From Salaquimonas sp041736675 (GTDB lineage: Bacteria; Pseudomonadota; Alphaproteobacteria; Rhizobiales; Rhizobiaceae), in NCBI GenBank assembly GCA_041736675.1, contig JBGSTD010000058.1:62001-126000 (forward strand): a DNA stretch of 64,000 nucleotides. Reading direction: 5' to 3'. Positions 25,351-34,022 of the stretch are shown one piece after another. Within the stretch, counting starts at the first letter, position 1. Each line of letters begins with the position of its first letter. The notes below the pieces were generated by a model that saw only the letters and a program-made list of their open reading frames with translations, ran no database searches and was not told the origin of the DNA. A program made the translations under genes and the position numbers.

Positions 25351-26121
25351 ATGTTGAAAAATCTACTGAAACTATTGGGCTGTTCGGCTGCCGTTCTGGT
25401 AATGGGCGCTCAACTGGCAAACGCTGAAATCAAAATCGGTTTTGCCGCAGAATCCTATCCGCCGTTCACCGACAAGGGAGCTGACGGCAACTGGCAGGGT
25501 TGGGAAGTCGAGATCAAGGATGCTCTTTGCGCAGCCATGGAAGAAAAATGTGAAGTGGTGGATGTTGCCTGGGACGGAATTATTCCGGCTCTGACCGGCA
25601 AGAAGATTGATGCAATCATTGCTTCAATGTCGATCACCGAAGAGCGCAAGCAGACTATCGCCTTTTCCGACAAGTACTACAACACTCCGGCAGTGATCGT
25701 GGCACCAAAGGATTCAAAGGTTTCCGGCGATCCTGAAAGCGTTAAAGGCCTGACCATCGGCACGCAGGTTTCAACTATTCATGCAAACTATGTCGAGAAG
25801 CACTTCAAGGACGCGACTTCCAAAACCTACGCGGCCATGGATGATCACAATCAGGATCTGGCTGCCGGCCGTATTGATGCGGCTGTCGGCGACTCCCTCG
25901 CCATGGAGCCTTTCCTTGCCAGCGATGCCGGCGCATGTTGCGAAATAAAAGGTGAACTGAAAGACGACGAAGTCTTTGGCCCTGGCGTTGGCGTCGGTCT
26001 GCGCAAGGAAGACACCGAATTGCAGGCGAAATTCAATGCCGCAATCAAGAAAATCCGTGAAGACGGCACCTTTGATGCGATTTCGAAAAAATACTTCAAA
26101 TTCGATATCTATGGTGGCTAA
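25351..26121 (+). CDS. Polar amino-acid ABC transporter substrate-binding protein
   Basis: Periplasmic binding protein of SBP family 3, 256 residues, with signal peptide MLKNLLKLLGCSAAVLVMGA ending at ANA. The fold markers are IKIGFAAESYPPFTDKGADG, VDVAWDGIIPALTGKKIDAI, SITEERKQTIAFSDKYY, and YAAMDDHNQDLAAGRIDAAV. These match lysine/arginine/ornithine or opine binders; the ligand cannot be fixed by eye. An AAGAAGGAG ribosome site lies before the ATG. A stable hairpin (26140-26161) separates it from the permeases, consistent with higher expression of the binding protein. Confidence 0.9.
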   Translation: MLKNLLKLLGCSAAVLVMGAQLANAEIKIGFAAESYPPFTDKGADGNWQGWEVEIKDALCAAMEEKCEVVDVAWDGIIPALTGKKIDAIIASMSITEERKQTIAFSDKYYNTPAVIVAPKDSKVSGDPESVKGLTIGTQVSTIHANYVEKHFKDATSKTYAAMDDHNQDLAAGRIDAAVGDSLAMEPFLASDAGACCEIKGELKDDEVFGPGVGVGLRKEDTELQAKFNAAIKKIREDGTFDAISKKYFKFDIYGG

Positions 26122-26139
26122 TCGATAGCAGCAAACAGT

Positions 26140-26169
26140 GCCGGAAGGAAAACCTTCCGGCGCTTCTCT
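26140..26169 (+). terminator. Intercistronic hairpin after the amino-acid binding protein gene
   Basis: GCCGGAAGG (26140-26148) and CCTTCCGGC (26153-26161) form a nine-base stem with an AAAA loop, followed by GCTTCTCTT. The tail is pyrimidine-rich rather than a clean T-run, so partial termination or 3'-end protection of the upstream mRNA is likely. Confidence 0.6.
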
Positions 26170-26208
26170 TCCTTCAGGCATCCACCCAAGACAATAATCG
26201 GTTAAGCT

Positions 26209-26922
26209 ATGCAGTATGCGATGGAACTGTTGGCCTTCAGTCCGCCCGGGTGGGGTGGCAACCTGTTGCGCGGCCTGTTCAACACGCTTCTGATTGCGCT
26301 TGGGGCTTATTTTCTTGGCTTGACGCTGGGTTTTTGCGGTGCGCTGGGAAAAATCTATGGCGGTCCGGTTTTGCGATGGGTTCTCGAGATTTATACAACC
26401 CTGATCCGCGCCATACCGGAACTCGTGCTGATCCTTTTTCTGTATTATGCAGGTACCGATCTTTTGAACATCGCCCTTGAGGCCATGGGTTTTGCAAGGA
26501 TGGACATTTCCGGCTTGTGGGCAGGTATCTACGTCCTTGGTTTTGTTCAGGGAGCCTATTCGACCGAGGTATTGCGCGGAGCATTTCTTGCTGTTCCCAC
26601 AGGCCAGATTGAAGCAGCAAAGGCTATTGGCATGTCGTCGATCCAGCGCCACACAAGAGTGATTATTCCGGTTATGATCCCGTTTGCCCTGCCAGGTTTG
26701 GCAAACCTCTGGCTGATCGCCACCAAGGATACAGCTCTATTGGCAGTTGTCGGCTTCAGCGAACTGGCTCTGGTTACCAAGCAGGCTGCCGGATCAACCA
26801 AGTCGTATTTTTTGCTCTATATGGCAGCGGCGGTTCTCTATCTTCTGCTCAGCCTGGTCTCGACACTGATTTTTACGTTGATTGAGCGACATTATCGCCG
26901 CGGCCAGCCGGTACAGGGATAA
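26209..26922 (+). CDS. Polar amino-acid ABC transporter permease (HisQ type)
   Basis: One of two membrane subunits of the importer. The 237-residue protein has about five membrane segments and the His/Glu/Gln/Arg permease pattern, with IRAIPELVLILFLYY and the EAA coupling loop around VPTGQIEAAKAIGMS. TTATGAAACC-type context is absent; the ATG at 26209 gives the family N-terminus (ELLAFSPPGWGGNLLRGL). The next permease begins five bases after its stop. Confidence 0.9.
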   Translation: MQYAMELLAFSPPGWGGNLLRGLFNTLLIALGAYFLGLTLGFCGALGKIYGGPVLRWVLEIYTTLIRAIPELVLILFLYYAGTDLLNIALEAMGFARMDISGLWAGIYVLGFVQGAYSTEVLRGAFLAVPTGQIEAAKAIGMSSIQRHTRVIIPVMIPFALPGLANLWLIATKDTALLAVVGFSELALVTKQAAGSTKSYFLLYMAAAVLYLLLSLVSTLIFTLIERHYRRGQPVQG

Positions 26923-26926
26923 ACCC

Positions 26927-27649
26927 ATGGATCAATTCTGGCTCGTCCAATATTTTCAGGAAAACTGGTACTGGGTTCCCGAATATCTTCCAAAATTTGC
27001 CGAAGGCTTGTGGATCACTTTGAAACTGTTGGTGATATCGATTGTCATTGGGATGACAATCGCCATTCCCGTCGGACTTGTTCAGGTGACCGGCCCCAAA
27101 CCGCTCGCCTGGCTTGCCAGAATATTCTGCACCGTCATTCGCGGCACTCCTCTGCTCATCCAGTTATGGCTGATTTATTATGGCGTCGGATCGCTGTTTC
27201 CCTCCATTCCAGGCTTGCGTCAAAGCTTTTTGTGGCCGGTTCTGCGCGAAGCCTTTCCCTATGCGGTTCTTGCATTCTCGCTCAGTGTTGCCGGGTATGA
27301 AGGTGAAGTGTTGCGTGGCGCCTTTCGCGGGGTACCCAAGGGTGAACTCGAGGCGGCCCGCGCGATTGGCATGTCGCCATTTCAGGTTCTGCGGCGGGTT
27401 TGGCTTCCCCGGGCCCTGCAGAATGTTTTCCCTACCCTGACCGGAGAATTCATTCTCACGCTCAAGGCAACTCCTCTTGCGGCAACCATCAGCATTTATG
27501 ATGTTTATGGCGTTGGCGGGATCGTGCGCCAGGAGACTTACAAGATTTATGAGCCACTTCTCTTCGTTGCCTTGATATACCTAATTCTGGCGGGAATTTT
27601 GGTGGTATTTTTCAGATATCTCGAAAATCGTATGCCGCGCCGAACCTGA
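26927..27649 (+). CDS. Polar amino-acid ABC transporter permease (HisM type)
   Basis: Second membrane subunit, 240 residues, with VIRGTPLLIQLWLIYYGVG (the HAAAFT-family signature) and the EAA loop VPKGELEAARAIGMSPFQVL. ATG 26927 is chosen since ACAGGGA lies eight bases upstream and the preceding gene has just ended; an earlier in-frame TTG inside that gene is unlikely. With the ATPase and binding protein it completes the importer. The cluster lies directly downstream of the SDR/FAH genes, but its amino-acid specificity does not obviously link to them. Confidence 0.9.
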   Translation: MDQFWLVQYFQENWYWVPEYLPKFAEGLWITLKLLVISIVIGMTIAIPVGLVQVTGPKPLAWLARIFCTVIRGTPLLIQLWLIYYGVGSLFPSIPGLRQSFLWPVLREAFPYAVLAFSLSVAGYEGEVLRGAFRGVPKGELEAARAIGMSPFQVLRRVWLPRALQNVFPTLTGEFILTLKATPLAATISIYDVYGVGGIVRQETYKIYEPLLFVALIYLILAGILVVFFRYLENRMPRRT

Positions 27650-27707
27650 CCTGCGACAAAGGCATCCACGGTTATGGTTGTGTCAGCTAACCAGTGATGA
27701 TAACCCT

Positions 27708-27728
27708 AAAATACGTCCGCCGTATTTT
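27708..27728 (+). promoter_or_regulatory. Stem-loop directly before the fnrL ribosome site
   Basis: AAAATACG (27708-27715) and CGTATTTT (27721-27728) pair perfectly around TCCGC. The stem ends two bases before GGGAG (27730-27734), the presumed fnrL ribosome site. It may affect translation or bind a regulator as DNA. Confidence 0.45.
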
Positions 27729-27742
27729 CGGGAGTTACTGTC

Positions 27743-28474
27743 TTGCGCCAAGACATCCACAATTCTGAAATACCCGTGCTATGCGCTTCCTGTGAGGCGC
27801 GGCACAAGGGCATATGCGGAGTGTTGAATCCCGATCAGCTAGTTGCGCTCAGCAAGCATACTACAAAAAAGACGGTCTCCAGCGACCAAGAGCTTTTTTC
27901 GGCTGATGTGCCAACCAAAAGCTATTCGAACATTCTTGCCGGTGTTGTGAAGCTGACCAAACTGATGGCCGATGGCCGCCAGCAGATCGTCGGACTTCAG
28001 TTTGCACCGGATTTTTTGGGGCGCCCATTCAAACAGTCCCCCGGAGTATTTGCCGAAGCAGCAACAGAAGTGCGCCTTTGCTCGTTTCCCACGAAGATTC
28101 TTGAAGACATGATCAGTGAATCTCCGGAACTGGAACATCGCCTGCACGAACAGGCCTTGAAAGAACTGGATGAGGCACGCGAATGGATGCTGACCCTAGG
28201 GCGCAAGACGGCAAGTGAAAAAACCGCCAGCTTTTTGTACATGATTGCGACTCATATTATCCCTGATAAAGGAACAGACGGCAATACGATCCGCTTCGAC
28301 ATTCCGATCAAACGCGCTGACATGGCCGATTTTCTCGGACTGACCATCGAAACGGTCAGCCGGCAGATTACCAAGCTGCGCAAGGCCGGAATCATCGAAC
28401 TGGAAAACAACAGGACTGTTTATGTCTCAAATATGAACCTGCTCGCAAAAGCTTCCGAGGTCGACCGCGATTAG
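27743..28474 (+). CDS. fnrL: FnrL/FnrN-type oxygen-sensing Crp/Fnr regulator
   Basis: Iron-sulfur regulator that activates micro-oxic and anaerobic genes when oxygen is low. Four candidate 4Fe-4S ligands are present: C14, C17 and C25 (LCASCEARHKGICG) and C113 (VRLCSFP). The C-terminal helix-turn-helix has E-T-V-S-R (TIETVSRQITKL), the residues that in FNR read TTGAT-N4-ATCAA. Two perfect sites of this type occur downstream in this window. The start is TTG 27743, with GGGAG eight bases upstream; no ATG gives the cysteine motif. No FNR box is seen before the gene itself. It converges on hemN, with six bases between stops. Confidence 0.92.
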   Translation: MRQDIHNSEIPVLCASCEARHKGICGVLNPDQLVALSKHTTKKTVSSDQELFSADVPTKSYSNILAGVVKLTKLMADGRQQIVGLQFAPDFLGRPFKQSPGVFAEAATEVRLCSFPTKILEDMISESPELEHRLHEQALKELDEAREWMLTLGRKTASEKTASFLYMIATHIIPDKGTDGNTIRFDIPIKRADMADFLGLTIETVSRQITKLRKAGIIELENNRTVYVSNMNLLAKASEVDRD

Positions 28475-28480
28475 TGCGCC

Positions 28481-29854
28481 TCAAACCGCTTTCGAGAATT
28501 TGAAATCTGAACTTTCGAGATACGCGTCGAATCGCGCTGCTACGATACGGGTAAACGGATAGGCTGGTGTTGGGATGAAGATGCTGTCTGCATCTCCGTC
28601 ACACAGACCGTCTTTTTCCATGCCCGCCATCGCTTTCATTTCCAGTATATAAGGTCGGGCAAAGCTTCCAAATTCCCTTGATACGTCTTCATAAGTGACT
28701 TTGAAATCGCACATCAGCCGTTCAATGATAAAAGACCGGATACGGTCATCATCGCTGAGCAGATAACCCTTTGAGGAAGGCAGTCTACCCGCAGCAATTT
28801 CAGCCAGATATTGACCCGTCGGAACCAAATTCTGCCAGTAGCCATTGTCAGATGCCCCGATCGAGGATGCCCCGAAAGCCAGCATTGTCTTGCAATGATC
28901 ATGGGTATAGCCCTGAAAATTGCGCCGCAAGCTGCCATTTTCCTTAGCGGTAGCCAATGGATCGTGTGAGAGTGTGTAGTGATCAATGCCAATCTTACCG
29001 TATCCGCTTTCGATAAGCATTTGATCTGCAAGCTGGGATTGGTCAAACCGTTCGAAGGTATCGGGCAAACTGGTTTCAGCAATCATTTGCTGGTGCTTTT
29101 TCACCCATGGGACGTGGGCATAGCCGAACATGGCGATGCGGTCGGGTTTGATCGAGATAACCTGCTGAATGGTGGTCTTGAGGGTCGTCATGGTCTGAAA
29201 CGGCAATCCGTACAGCGCGTCAATATTTATTGACGAAATGCCTGAAGCACGCAGCGCCGTCACCAGATCGGATGTCTGTTCGAAGGTTTGAGGACGCTTG
29301 ATGGCCGCCTGCACGGTTTCGTTGAAATCCTGCACGCCGATGCTGGCTCTGGTCACGCCAATCAGCTTCAATCCCGCCATCAGGTCTTCACTGTGGTCAT
29401 TGGGATCGATTTCAACGCTGATCTCGGCGTTCCCCGAGAATTCGAATGTCTGGTCGAGTGCATCACGAATTCTCTGAAAATCTTCGCTGTGCAGAACGCT
29501 CGGCGAGCCGCCGCCAAAATGCAGATGGGCAATGGCAGGTTTGAATGCCAACTTCTGACGGTACAATTCAATTTCACCAATCAGGTGATCAACATACTTG
29601 GTCACTGGTTCATATCGCTGCGTCTGCTTGGTATGGCATCCGCAAAACCAGCAAAGGCGGTCGCAATAGGGAATGTGAATATAGATTGATATCGGCGCGC
29701 TGCCTGAAACCGTATCATGTTCGATGTTGAGATCGGCAAGTGTATCGCTGGTCAGCGTTTTTCCCACATCAGCCTTGAAAAAGGGGGCAGTCGGATAGGA
29801 TGTATAACGCGGCACAGGCCTGCGGTACTTTTTCAGTATTTCAAGCGGGTTCAT
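28481..29854 (-). CDS. hemN: Oxygen-independent coproporphyrinogen III oxidase
   Basis: Radical-SAM enzyme that decarboxylates coproporphyrinogen III to protoporphyrinogen IX without oxygen. The 457-residue protein shows the HemN pattern: RPVPRYTSYPTAPFF, the cluster motif PYCDRLCWFCGCHT (C-x3-C-x2-C plus the extra cysteine), HFGGGSPSVL, SVEIDPND, GVTRASIGVQDF and SSINIDALYGLPFQT, with the HemN C-terminal domain. It is therefore a true HemN rather than a HemW paralogue. The start overlaps the stop of the hemerythrin-like gene by four bases (ATGA), so it is translated with it. An FNR box upstream of that pair fits low-oxygen induction. Confidence 0.95.
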   Translation of the reverse strand: MNPLEILKKYRRPVPRYTSYPTAPFFKADVGKTLTSDTLADLNIEHDTVSGSAPISIYIHIPYCDRLCWFCGCHTKQTQRYEPVTKYVDHLIGEIELYRQKLAFKPAIAHLHFGGGSPSVLHSEDFQRIRDALDQTFEFSGNAEISVEIDPNDHSEDLMAGLKLIGVTRASIGVQDFNETVQAAIKRPQTFEQTSDLVTALRASGISSINIDALYGLPFQTMTTLKTTIQQVISIKPDRIAMFGYAHVPWVKKHQQMIAETSLPDTFERFDQSQLADQMLIESGYGKIGIDHYTLSHDPLATAKENGSLRRNFQGYTHDHCKTMLAFGASSIGASDNGYWQNLVPTGQYLAEIAAGRLPSSKGYLLSDDDRIRSFIIERLMCDFKVTYEDVSREFGSFARPYILEMKAMAGMEKDGLCDGDADSIFIPTPAYPFTRIVAARFDAYLESSDFKFSKAV

Positions 29855-30294
29855 TGCAACTTGCCAATTTGTTCCTGGGTGGATTTTACAATGGGTAAAA
29901 TTTGTTCACGCTCAAACGCGATATGCCGCCTGACCCCTTCAAAGAACCCCCGAAGCATGTATCCCAGTGCTTCTGGGTTTGCCTCATCGGGGGTCGTAAC
30001 GAAATTGATCAGCGCATCCTGCACGTCATATGCGTAGATTTCATCTTCCCAGTGCTCGGAGCATAAACGCTCAAGGGATTCGCAAGTTTGATTGGAGGGC
30101 GTGTTTTCCAGTAAAAACGGAAACAGCTTATCCTCTTCAAACTTGTGGGCATTCTTGATCGTCGTGTACACACTGCGTGCGATGTTCAAACAGGCCTGAT
30201 TATCCAGATTGTGCGGAAGCGTATCGGCAATCTGCTCAAGTTGATCGCAAATCGTGAGTTGCAATTGAATGTGTTTTTCAAACTCATGCTGCAT
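29851..30294 (-). CDS. Hemerythrin-like HHE domain protein
   Basis: A 147-residue four-helix di-iron protein by pattern: HKFEEDKLFPFL (His-x3-Glu), SEHWEDE and RRHIAFEREQILP (His-x4-Glu), with an N-terminal HEFEKH. Such proteins bind oxygen or nitric oxide at a non-haem di-iron site or act in redox repair. An AGAGG ribosome site is well placed. It is translationally coupled to hemN (four-base overlap) and shares the FNR box at 30392 with the divergent cbb3 operon. A role in handling oxygen or NO near the oxygen-sensitive HemN is an inference from this arrangement. Confidence 0.85.
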   Translation of the reverse strand: MQHEFEKHIQLQLTICDQLEQIADTLPHNLDNQACLNIARSVYTTIKNAHKFEEDKLFPFLLENTPSNQTCESLERLCSEHWEDEIYAYDVQDALINFVTTPDEANPEALGYMLRGFFEGVRRHIAFEREQILPIVKSTQEQIGKLQ

Positions 30295-30391
30295 GGAAGC
30301 CTCTTATATGCAGGGGTATTTCCGTCCGGTCGCCTTTCGCCCGAACATTCAGGCAGTATGTACAGGTTAAGAACTGAAGAATCTTTCAGCC

Positions 30392-30405
30392 TTGATCCAG
30401 ATCAA
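30392..30405. promoter_or_regulatory. Perfect FNR/anaerobox between hemerythrin-hemN and ccoNOQP
   Basis: TTGATCCAGATCAA matches the FNR/FixK consensus TTGAT-N4-ATCAA at every defined position. It lies about 98 bases before the hemerythrin start and 111 bases before ccoN, so one site could serve both divergent promoters. FnrL, with a matching E-x-x-S-R recognition helix, is encoded 2 kb away. Confidence 0.9.
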
Positions 30406-30515
30406 AGTCCATTGCCAATTTTCTTGCCATTACGGGCAAGTCGAATTGTATCCCGCGTCAGGCTAAGGCAGACGCGTGCAATAAATTTAAGACCGCTCGA
30501 TCAAGGGGATTGGCA

Positions 30516-32138
30516 ATGAAAAATGCTCAAGAGGCAATTGTAGTAGGCGTCGCTGCAATACTTGCTTTACTGGTTGCGGGGCTCGCCCGCGACCAACTGT
30601 TTCAGGCGCACGCGTTTGTGTTGTTCCTTGTGCTGCTGATCAGCACGGCCGTACTCATGGTCAGGGTCAAGTTCGCTGCTCCCGGGCAAATCTTCGAGAA
30701 GCCGGATACTTCCGGTTACATGGATGATGTTGTGAAATACGGTGTCATTGCGACCGTTTTCTGGGGAGTTATCGGTTTCCTTGTCGGCGTTTTGGTTGCA
30801 TCGCAGCTTGCCTGGCCTGATCTCAACCTTGAGCCCTGGTTCAATTTCGGCCGCATGCGTCCCTTGCACACATCAGCGGTCATTTTTGCCTTTGGCGGCA
30901 ATGCCCTGATCGCCACTTCTTTCCATGTGGTTCAGCGCACGTCCCGCGCGCGGCTCTGGGGCGGCAATCTTCCATGGTTTGTCTTCTGGGGTTATCAGCT
31001 CTTCATCGTCATGGCCGCAACAGGTTATCTTTTGGGCATAACACAGGGCCGCGAATACGCTGAACCCGAATGGTATGTCGATATCTGGCTCACTCTGGTA
31101 TGGGTCGCCTATCTGGCCGTTTTCCTTGGCACGATCATCAGGCGCAAAGAGCCGCATATTTATGTGGCGAACTGGTTCTTCCTCTCTTTCATTGTTACCG
31201 TTGCCATGTTGCATCTGGTCAACAACATGGCGATCCCGGTATCTTTCCTTGGAATAAAAAGTTATTCGGCATTTTCCGGTGTCCAGGATGCGCTCACCCA
31301 GTGGTGGTATGGCCACAATGCGGTCGGGTTCTTCCTGACAGCCGGCTTCCTTGGCATGATGTACTATTTCATTCCAAAACAGGCCGAACGTCCGGTTTAT
31401 TCTTACCGTCTTTCCATTGTGCACTTTTGGGGCCTGATTTTCCTTTATATCTGGGCCGGACCACACCACTTGCACTATACCGCCTTGCCTGACTGGGCAC
31501 AGACACTTGGCATGGTGTTTTCCGTCATGCTTTGGATGCCTTCATGGGGCGGCATGATCAACGGCCTGATGACACTGTCAGGTGCCTGGGACAAGCTGCG
31601 TACAGACCCCATCCTGAAAATGATGGTAATTTCTGTAGCCTTCTACGGCATGGCAACTTTTGAAGGTCCGATGATGTCCATCAAGACCGTCAACTCACTG
31701 TCGCATTATACAGACTGGACCATTGGTCACGTGCACTCTGGTGCTCTTGGCTGGAATGGATTGATCACCTTTGGAGCGATCTATTATCTGGTGCCGAAAT
31801 TGTGGAACCGTCAGCGGCTTTATTCGCTCCGTCTGGTCAATTGGCACTTCTGGCTCGCAACTCTTGGCATCGTTGTCTATGCGGCCGTCATGTGGGTTGC
31901 CGGTATCCAGCAGGGTCTGATGTGGCGCGAATATGATGCCCAGGGCTATCTGGTCTACTCCTTCGTGGAATCTGTGGAAGCCATGCATCCCTACTATGTG
32001 TTCAGGGTTCTTGGTGGTCTGCTCTATCTCTCCGGAGCGCTTATCATGGCCTACAACGTGTTTCGTACCATTCGCGGCGATGTTCGCGAAGAGGTTTCCA
32101 TGGGGGCTGGTGCACCAAACCTGGCTCCCGCAGAATAA
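30516..32138 (+). CDS. ccoN: cbb3-type cytochrome c oxidase subunit I
   Basis: Catalytic subunit with low-spin haem b and the high-spin haem b3-CuB centre; reduces oxygen with high affinity and pumps protons. The 540-residue product has about 12 membrane helices and cbb3 hallmarks: PLHTSAVIFAFGGNAL (haem ligand His), WWYGHNAVGFFLTAGFLGMM with the cross-linking tyrosine YYF, GPHHLHYTALPDW (CuB histidines) and HVHSGALGWNGL. ATG 30516 follows AAGGGGA; a TTG two codons earlier is less likely. First gene of ccoNOQP, under an FNR box. Confidence 0.97.
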   Translation: MKNAQEAIVVGVAAILALLVAGLARDQLFQAHAFVLFLVLLISTAVLMVRVKFAAPGQIFEKPDTSGYMDDVVKYGVIATVFWGVIGFLVGVLVASQLAWPDLNLEPWFNFGRMRPLHTSAVIFAFGGNALIATSFHVVQRTSRARLWGGNLPWFVFWGYQLFIVMAATGYLLGITQGREYAEPEWYVDIWLTLVWVAYLAVFLGTIIRRKEPHIYVANWFFLSFIVTVAMLHLVNNMAIPVSFLGIKSYSAFSGVQDALTQWWYGHNAVGFFLTAGFLGMMYYFIPKQAERPVYSYRLSIVHFWGLIFLYIWAGPHHLHYTALPDWAQTLGMVFSVMLWMPSWGGMINGLMTLSGAWDKLRTDPILKMMVISVAFYGMATFEGPMMSIKTVNSLSHYTDWTIGHVHSGALGWNGLITFGAIYYLVPKLWNRQRLYSLRLVNWHFWLATLGIVVYAAVMWVAGIQQGLMWREYDAQGYLVYSFVESVEAMHPYYVFRVLGGLLYLSGALIMAYNVFRTIRGDVREEVSMGAGAPNLAPAE

Positions 32139-32160
32139 CCAGCATTAAAGGAACATCAAA

Positions 32161-32892
32161 ATGTCTGTTCTCGACAAACATAAAATTCTGGAGAAAAACG
32201 CAACCTTGCTGCTGGTCTTTTCTTTTCTGGCAGTAACTGTGGGCGGTATCGTGGAAATTGCTCCGCTCTTTTATCTGGAAAACACCATTGAGGATGTGGA
32301 AGGGGTTCGCCCCTACTCACCCCTCGAACTCGCCGGCCGCAACATCTATGTCCGTGAAGGATGCTATGTCTGTCATAGCCAGATGATCCGCCCCTTCCGC
32401 GACGAGGTTGAACGCTATGGGCATTACAGTCTTGCCGCGGAATCGAAATATGATCATCCATTCCAATGGGGATCAAAAAGAACCGGTCCCGATCTGGCTC
32501 GAGTTGGTGCGCGCTATTCAAATGAATGGCACGTGGAACACCTGAATGAACCACGTTCGGTTGTGCCGGAATCGATCATGCCAAGTTACAGCTTTCTTGG
32601 AACAACGGCACTCGATGTTGGCAATATCAAGGGGCACCTGACCGCCAACAAGATGGTCGGCGTTCCCTATGATGAGGCGATGATGGAAAACGCGGATGCA
32701 GATCTCGTTGCCCAGACAAATCCTGATGCGGATACTACGGGCTTGATGGAACGTTATCCAAAGGCAGTTGTCGCCAACTTTGACGGCAATGCGGCGCAGC
32801 TAACAGAAATGGACGCTCTCGTCGCCTATCTTCAGGTACTGGGAACAATGGTTGATTTTTCAACCTATGAACCCGAGAAAAACATGCGCTAG
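32161..32892 (+). CDS. ccoO: cbb3-type cytochrome c oxidase subunit II (mono-haem cytochrome c)
   Basis: Membrane-anchored cytochrome that carries electrons towards CcoN. The 243-residue protein has one N-terminal membrane helix (TLLLVFSFLAVTVGGIVEIA), the haem c site EGCYVCHSQMIRPFRDE, the family segment HPFQWGSKRTGPDLARVGAR and a distal methionine region SIMPSYSFL. Length and order are standard. AAAGGAACATCAAA precedes the ATG, and the ccoN stop is 22 bases upstream. Confidence 0.97.
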   Translation: MSVLDKHKILEKNATLLLVFSFLAVTVGGIVEIAPLFYLENTIEDVEGVRPYSPLELAGRNIYVREGCYVCHSQMIRPFRDEVERYGHYSLAAESKYDHPFQWGSKRTGPDLARVGARYSNEWHVEHLNEPRSVVPESIMPSYSFLGTTALDVGNIKGHLTANKMVGVPYDEAMMENADADLVAQTNPDADTTGLMERYPKAVVANFDGNAAQLTEMDALVAYLQVLGTMVDFSTYEPEKNMR

Positions 32893-32901
32893 GAGGCGGC
32901 T

Positions 32902-33060
32902 ATGGATTTTGAATATCAAACCTTGCGCACATTCGCGGATAGCTGGGGCCTTTTGTACATGTTCCTGATTTTTCTTGCGGTTGTTTTCTGGGCATTCCGC
33001 CCCGGCTCGAAAGAGACAAGCGCTGACGCTGCAAATATTCCGTTCAAGGAGAATGAATGA
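32902..33060 (+). CDS. ccoQ: cbb3-type oxidase small subunit CcoQ/FixQ
   Basis: Small membrane subunit of 52 residues, too short to stand out in routine open-frame lists. It reads MDFEYQTLRTFADSWGLLYM followed by a hydrophobic FLIFLAVVFWAF and the signature RPGS, the typical CcoQ end of the helix. It probably stabilises CcoP in the complex. AGGAGGCGG precedes the ATG, and its stop (TGA 33058-33060) overlaps the ccoP ATG at 33057, so translation of the two is coupled. Confidence 0.94.
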   Translation: MDFEYQTLRTFADSWGLLYMFLIFLAVVFWAFRPGSKETSADAANIPFKENE

Positions 33061-33947
33061 TGGTGGACCAAAACAATCACCAAGGCCCGGAATTTGACGA
33101 ATTCACCGGTGTGGAAACCACAGGCCATACTTGGGACGGGATCAAGGAACTGAATAATCCGATGCCGCGCTGGTGGCTCTGGACATTTTATATGACGATC
33201 ATCTTTGCCATCGGATATTCGGTTGTCTATCCATCAATTCCTTTGCTGACAACTTCCACAAAGGGGATGTTAGGCTGGTCCAGCCGGGGTGATGTGCAAA
33301 CAGAGATTGCCGCAGCTAAATCGGCCCAATCTGTTTATCTGGATCGTCTGGTGGCAACAGACGTGGCAAAGATTACCGAAGATGCCGAATTGACACAATT
33401 TGCCACAGCGGGCGGGGCAGCCGCTTTTAAGGTGAACTGTGTCCAGTGTCACGGTTCAGGTGCAAGCGGTTCGGCCGGCTATCCCAACCTCAACGATGAC
33501 GACTGGATCTGGGGTGGCAAGATCGAGGATATTTATCTGACCTTGCAGCACGGCATTCGCCACACCGCAGACGAGGATACCCGTATCTCCGACATGCCTG
33601 CTTTCGGAGTTGATGCATTGCTTGACCGTGAGCAGATTTCCGATGTCGCCTGGTTTGTGCGCAGCATTTCCAACCAGACTGCGGATGCGGATGCGGCGAG
33701 CCGTGGCGCAACCTTGTTTGCTGACAATTGCGCAGCTTGCCATGGTGAAAAGGGCGAAGGTATCCGCGAAGTCGGCGGCCCAAAACTGTCTGATGCGCTT
33801 TGGCTTTACGGCGGCGAGCACGAACAGATCGTGGCTCAGATCAACAAGCCCAAGCAGGGTGTTATGCCTGCATGGGGCGTGCGTCTGGGCGATGCGACAA
33901 CCAAGCAGTTGGCTGTCTATATTCACAGTCTGGGCGGTGGCGAGTAA
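33057..33947 (+). CDS. ccoP: cbb3-type cytochrome c oxidase subunit III (di-haem cytochrome c)
   Basis: Di-haem subunit that takes electrons from soluble cytochromes. The 296-residue product has the cytoplasmic N-terminus with the motif TGHTWDGIKELNNPMPRWWL, a membrane helix (FYMTIIFAIGYSVVYPSIPL) and two haem c sites, NCVQCHGSG and NCAACHGEKGEG, each with its distal methionine (SDMPAFG and GVMPAWG). ATG occurs twice in a row (33057 and 33060); either fits the AAGGAG site. Last of the structural genes; an FNR box lies between it and ccoG. Confidence 0.97.
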   Translation: MMVDQNNHQGPEFDEFTGVETTGHTWDGIKELNNPMPRWWLWTFYMTIIFAIGYSVVYPSIPLLTTSTKGMLGWSSRGDVQTEIAAAKSAQSVYLDRLVATDVAKITEDAELTQFATAGGAAAFKVNCVQCHGSGASGSAGYPNLNDDDWIWGGKIEDIYLTLQHGIRHTADEDTRISDMPAFGVDALLDREQISDVAWFVRSISNQTADADAASRGATLFADNCAACHGEKGEGIREVGGPKLSDALWLYGGEHEQIVAQINKPKQGVMPAWGVRLGDATTKQLAVYIHSLGGGE

Positions 33948-34022
33948 ACCCGCTTCGGCCACACTTTGCAGAAATCAGCGACGGGGTGACTTGCCATTCC
34001 GTCGTTTTTCATTTTTGGCACT

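Noticed and set aside
25771..26652. Long minus-strand open frame (293 codons) opposite the amino-acid importer genes
   Set aside because: Antisense shadow of the binding protein and permease; no recognisable family and no ribosome site.
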